From the NCBI GenBank assembly GCA_027600665.1, contig JADGJL010001050.1, forward strand, positions 1 through 10,651: a stretch of 10,651 bases of DNA, in the 5' to 3' direction. Positions 7,258-10,651 of this stretch are shown piece by piece (position 1 is the first letter of the stretch; each line of letters begins with the position of its first letter). The position numbers were made by a program, and so were the translations under genes. The notes beneath the pieces were generated by a model, which was given only the letters and a program-made list of their open reading frames with translations, searched no databases and was not told the DNA's origin. Origin of the DNA: Irineochytrium annulatum. Lineage: Eukaryota > Chytridiomycota > Chytridiomycetes > Chytridiales > Chytridiaceae.

Positions 7258-9839
7258 ATGGACGCTCAATTACACATGATGAACTATCTGGGTGAGTTGG
7301 CCTGCTCAGTTCATCGTGTTATTCCCCGAAATAAAAAACGCGTCTGATGCTATGTACGAACCGTCTGCAGCCGCGACCGGCCAGCTGGGCTTCCCCTACA
7401 TGATGCCCATGATGCCCAACATGCCCACCAGATTCCCGCAGCAGTCTGCTGGCGCCCTCCACTACCAGGCCCTTCAACAGCAGCAGCAGCAGCAGCAGGC
7501 GGCGGCAGTCCAGGTACAACACCAGGCGTTCTTTCACTCGCAGGAGCCCGCAATGATGATGCAGCCGCGGAAAAGGAAAGCCATTGAAGGCGTAATTGAA
7601 TCTGCAATGGTGCGAGTATTTGTTCCAAATCGCTTATGTTCTCACACTACGCGTCCTTCTACGACAGATTACCGACATCTCAACACCGCCGAAATCCCCG
7701 CCCGGCAGCATCACCTCCACCGTCACATCGACATCGCTTTCTAATCTCTCGAGCCTCGCAAACAGACGCAAGGCGCCAATCAAGGTCACCACCGCCAGCG
7801 TCACCGGCCTCCGCGCCGTCTCGCCCACCGCCGTCAGCGGCGTCCGCCCACCCGCCTCAGGCGCCGGCGCTACCATCGTTCCGATCACGCCTTCGCCCGC
7901 AGCGGCACCATCGACCGTGAACGGGGGCGTTAGCAAGCGCGCAAAGACATCTACCGCTGACGGCACCTCCGTGATTTTGATTCCCTCCGGTCCAGCCCCC
8001 GCCGGCGTGAATGGCACGACCGGTGCGCCGTCCGAGGATGAGGCGCAGTCGCCATCGCATCCAGCGTCCAGGCTCGAGGCCGAGCTGAAGACGGCGCGGA
8101 GCGACCTGCTGCACGCCAAGAATGCGTGTTTGAAGGCCAAGATCGACTCGGAGGCGGCTAAGGCGGCAGCGTTTGAGAAGGAGAGGGAGCTGCAGAGGGC
8201 TGCGGAGCAGCACGAAAGCTTCAAGACGAAGATGGAGGCTTTGATAGCGAAACATGAGGTTTGTTGTTTAATCTTGTTGGAATGTGGGATTAAATGGGCT
8301 TCCGTTGTGCAGAAATCGATTGATGAGCTTACGACGGGCAAGGCGGATTATTATATGAAGCCTGAGTTGGAGGCCGCCCGCCAGCGGATCGCGGAGCTTG
8401 AGGAAGGCAACGCCACTGAGCTGCTGGCCGAGAAAGTGGCACACGACAAGACCAGGCTCGACCTTCTGATGGCGCAGTCGAAGATCTCCGACTTAGAAGG
8501 AAAGTTGAAGGCGGAGCGCGCCCAATGGACGAAGGAGAGGAAGCAGATGGCGGAGATGATTGAGCTCTTGGATCAGATCGAGAAGGTTGGCACTGTCTAT
8601 CTTTGTGTCTTAATTTGTCTCATTCATTACTCCTCGTTCAGCAAACAGCAGGTAACGACAACCCCCCCATTTCTCCCTCCAACGCCAGTCATCACGTCAC
8701 CGACTCGCACATGCTCCCGCCCGCCGCCGAGCCGTCGTCGGAGTCCCACCTCCCTAAACTTCCCGAGAAGGCCCCTGTTATTACCCTGACCACCTCCGAC
8801 GGCCCTACCAACGTCAACCCGGTCAAGTCCCGCACGGTCAGCGGTGCTAACACTACATTCGTGCCGGTTACTGCGGCCGCCGCCGCGCAACCTAAGTACC
8901 AGCGACCTAGGCCCGTGTCGCTTTCCATTCAGACACCGTTGGCGCCGGGGGACATCGATGCGGCCGGCAGGATGGCCGAGAGAGCGCCGTCTCCGCCTAA
9001 CGGCAGTCCCCCGGTGAGGGTGAGCCCGACGAAGGTTCTTGCCGGCGTCGCGGCCCCTACGCAGGCGAACGGCATTGCAGGGACCGATGGTGAGCTTGGA
9101 GAGTACTTGAAGATGTTGGCGGTAAAAGCGCAGCAGCAGCATCAGCAGCAGCATCAGCAGCAGCAGCAGCTTCAACAACAGCAGCATCAACAACAACAGC
9201 AGCAGCTTCAAGGTGTCGCGCAGGCATGGCCGGCGGCTGCCACGAGAGCCGAGGGTGGAGCGGTTGCGGCGGTGCCGGATGCGACGACGGGCGGAGGGAA
9301 GGAGTCCACGGTGATGAAGGCCAAGGCGGCGCTGTGGGTGTCGAACCACACCAGGCCTGGGGAGAGGAAGGAGTGCGATCAGGGGACCGTGGCGCTAAAG
9401 GCGGTTCAGGGACGGCCTGGAACTGGCAGATTAGGTACTGATGCGTTTGAGGACCTTTCCCTTACGTATTGACCCCATTACTTCACATCTTGGCAGTAAT
9501 GTACGACGACAAAGACGATAGGAAGGTCTTGAACCTGAACTTGACCCGGAATACATCTGTGCACGTGGACGGGCGGGACATCAGAATCACGGTCGAGGGC
9601 GAATTCAAGATGTCGTATATTGTGAACGTAAGCGTTTATCTGCTTGCATTGGTTATTTTCGAGGTCATATCAGGTTACTAATCCACTTGCCTTTTTTACG
9701 CGTTCGTTGCCCCCCTGTGCCCCTCTTTCTGTTATCTGTTTGCGATTTCTCGTTGTCTTGCGTCACTTTTTTACAGATGAAGACGATTAAAATTGCGAAC
9801 GACATGGAGGCTGCCATTTCCCGCTCAATGTCGTTTTAG
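7258..9839 (+). CDS. Unrecognised polyQ and coiled-coil protein, probably nuclear
   Basis: A 707-residue product from seven exons: 7258-7291, 7371-7609, 7668-8258, 8313-8585, 8642-9434, 9497-9627 and 9777-9839. The six GT-AG introns (79, 58, 54, 56, 62 and 149 nt) keep the frame. The start (GCCATGG) has a strong Kozak context; an ATG at 7352 inside intron 1 is an in-frame alternative. The exon 2 donor could also be at 7592, which would drop six residues. Seen in order: a Met/Pro-rich head, Q8 (47-54), a basic NLS-like PRKRK before residue 91, a long Ser/Thr/Pro/Ala-rich disordered stretch, a coiled coil (about 225-379), a second disordered stretch, a Q/H tract (543-569), and a folded-looking C-terminal segment (644-687, VMYDDKDD onward) with alternating hydrophobics. 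The last exon adds only 20 residues. No catalytic or DNA-binding domain is recognised. The architecture suits a transcriptional co-regulator or scaffold (inference). Confidence 0.77.
7475..7498 (+). repeat. CAA/CAG repeat encoding Q8
   Basis: One CAA followed by seven CAG codons in exon 2 of the coiled-coil gene, then an Ala-rich run and further Gln. An almost pure CAG tract of this kind may vary in length between strains. Confidence 0.9.
8259..8312 (+). other. 54-nt stop-free intron with length divisible by three
   Basis: Intron 3 of the coiled-coil gene runs GTTTGT to GTGCAG. It has 18 sense codons and no stop in the exon frame, so retention would insert 18 mostly hydrophobic, Cys-containing residues into the middle of the coiled coil. 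Removal is favoured because the insert breaks the charged heptad pattern, and because a GTTTGT donor is also used in the MAPEG gene. Confidence 0.6.
9131..9211 (+). repeat. Interrupted Gln/His tract
   Basis: A 27-codon stretch of the coiled-coil gene made of CAG/CAA runs of 3, 3, 5, 4 and 6 Gln broken by single His (CAT) or Leu (CTT) codons. Mixed CAA/CAG usage and His interruptions imply an older, more stable tract than the exon 2 repeat. It follows a short EYLKMLAVKA helix. Confidence 0.9.
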
Positions 9840-10570
9840 TGTGCCGTATATCGATTTATCATTTACCTTGTGTCTGCTTTTTCGATGGGCGCTGTTATAA
9901 CCTTTTTTTGTAGAAATGGCTTGAGTTGCGATCACGTCACTGATTATGGTCGTGTGTGCCCTTTTATTTTGTGTTTACCATTTATTCCTTCCCTTCGTAT
10001 TCGCCTTCGTTCGAATTGATCGTTTCCTTGAGTAACCCCCCTGAGTAGATGCGTTCTCTTCGCTTGATATTTAAAGAGATGAAGTAGTTATTTTGTTTTA
10101 CTTTAATCAACGGTTACGTGCTTCTGTTACATAGTTGCATTATTTTCTCACCTTTTCCCCCTACCTACTCCTCCATTATTTTCACTTTCTTTCTTCCTTT
10201 TTACCCTACCCTCGAAAAGATAAGTTTGCTATCAATTGTAATCATACTAGTATCTAGTCACTCTCTCACCTTATTTATTATATCCCCATATTGATGCTCT
10301 CTTTTTCCTTCTTTGCTTCGTTGAACTGGCTTTTCGCTTTATTTATTGCAAGCTCGGCCCGTATTGCCCCCGAGTGCATTGCATCAGTCCTTTCAGTTAA
10401 CGTTTTCTCCCCAACTGCCTCTATTCGTCCCCACAACGATGCACTTCAATACCGGCTTGCATTCTCTTTACTCCATTTGATGCTTGCGCTTTTTTGACGA
10501 ATAAACTCTATTTGACAAACGTTTCGGCAGTCGCCGTTTGAAAATTTGATTTGAGGTAGGTCGGGGGTTG
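9840..10570. other. 3' flank of the coiled-coil gene, pyrimidine-rich, no gene seen
   Basis: This stretch is T- and C-rich on the plus strand; 10138-10213 (76 bases) contains no G at all. A 68-codon frame at 10291-10497 encodes a hydrophobic peptide that follows from the base composition. An AATAAA at 10500-10505 lies about 660 bases past the stop codon at 9839, far for a fungal 3' UTR, so its use is doubtful. No tRNA or repeat array was found. Confidence 0.5.
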
Positions 10571-10651
10571 TTATCGAAATTTGTAGCCTGATACTCTATC
10601 GTGGCGCTCTACCGTGGTAGTGAGAGTGTCGCTTGTAACTCCAAATATGAC
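10571..10651 (-). CDS. Possible C-terminal end of a minus-strand gene
   Basis: The minus strand is open from the right window edge for 26 codons to a TAA at 10571-10573, with a mixed, protein-like composition (for example VERHDRVSGYKFR at the end). This could be the last exon of a gene beyond the window, but it is too short to separate from chance, and no family is recognised. Confidence 0.15.
   Translation of the reverse strand, partial: VIFGVTSDTLTTTVERHDRVSGYKFR
10594..10619. repeat. Two tandem 13-bp copies
   Basis: CTCTATCGTGGCG is followed directly by CTCTACCGTGGTA, matching at 10 of 13 positions. The second copy overlaps a short CTACC / GGTAG hairpin (10609-10620). The array may continue outside the window, but only two copies are visible. 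Confidence 0.35.

Noticed and set aside
7634..8341. 235-codon minus-strand frame
   Set aside because: Antisense shadow of the coiled-coil gene; its Ala/Ser/Val richness mirrors the plus-strand codons.
8627..9349. 240-codon minus-strand frame with a leucine-rich run
   Set aside because: The leucine run is simply the antisense of the Gln/His tract (CAG read as CTG).
10291..10497. 68-codon hydrophobic plus-strand frame resembling a small secreted or membrane peptide
   Set aside because: T-rich DNA gives Phe, Leu and Ser codons by composition; no start context or homology supports it.
10591..10651. Possible tRNA fragment at the right edge (GTAGAGCG-like on the minus strand)
   Set aside because: No T-loop GTTCRANNC motif, anticodon stem or acceptor pairing could be found.

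Overview
The window looks like nuclear DNA of a fungus. It holds four protein-coding genes broken by short GT-AG introns (about 50 to 150 nt) with fungal-type branch-site candidates such as CTAAT. No tRNA, rRNA, CRISPR array or insertion sequence was seen. Intron-rich genes with moderately GC-rich exons and polyglutamine tracts would suit an early-diverging (for example zoosporic) fungus or another filamentous lineage, but this assignment is inference. All exon joins below were built by hand from splice signals and reading-frame continuity.

Layout, left to right. (1) 1-1076, plus strand: the 3' part of a FabG/CBR4/OAR1-type short-chain dehydrogenase/reductase, probably the mitochondrial 3-oxoacyl-ACP reductase. 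Its 5' end lies outside the window. (2) 1077-1650: convergent intergenic space with a short possible ORF and the poly(A) signal of the next gene. (3) 1651-3093, minus strand, three exons: a 437-residue GST-fold protein with a Cdc37-like N-terminal motif and a C-terminal two-helix membrane region. (4) 3094-5351: about 2.2 kb without a convincing gene, holding stop-broken coding-like segments and imperfect inverted repeats. (5) 5352-6410, minus strand, six exons: a 227-residue membrane protein of the MAPEG family. (6) 6411-7257: a divergent promoter region with a perfect 16-bp palindrome. (7) 7258-9839, plus strand, seven exons: an unrecognised 707-residue low-complexity, polyglutamine and coiled-coil protein with a basic NLS-like cluster. 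(8) 9840-10651: a pyrimidine-rich 3' flank and, at the right edge, a possible end of a minus-strand gene.

A functional thread, by inference only, is lipid and redox chemistry at membranes: a probable mitochondrial fatty-acid synthesis reductase lies near two membrane-bound proteins of glutathione-linked superfamilies (GST fold and MAPEG). These two lie in tandem on the minus strand. The large coiled-coil protein is divergently transcribed from the MAPEG gene. Nothing here indicates a mobile defence system or a clustered biosynthetic pathway.
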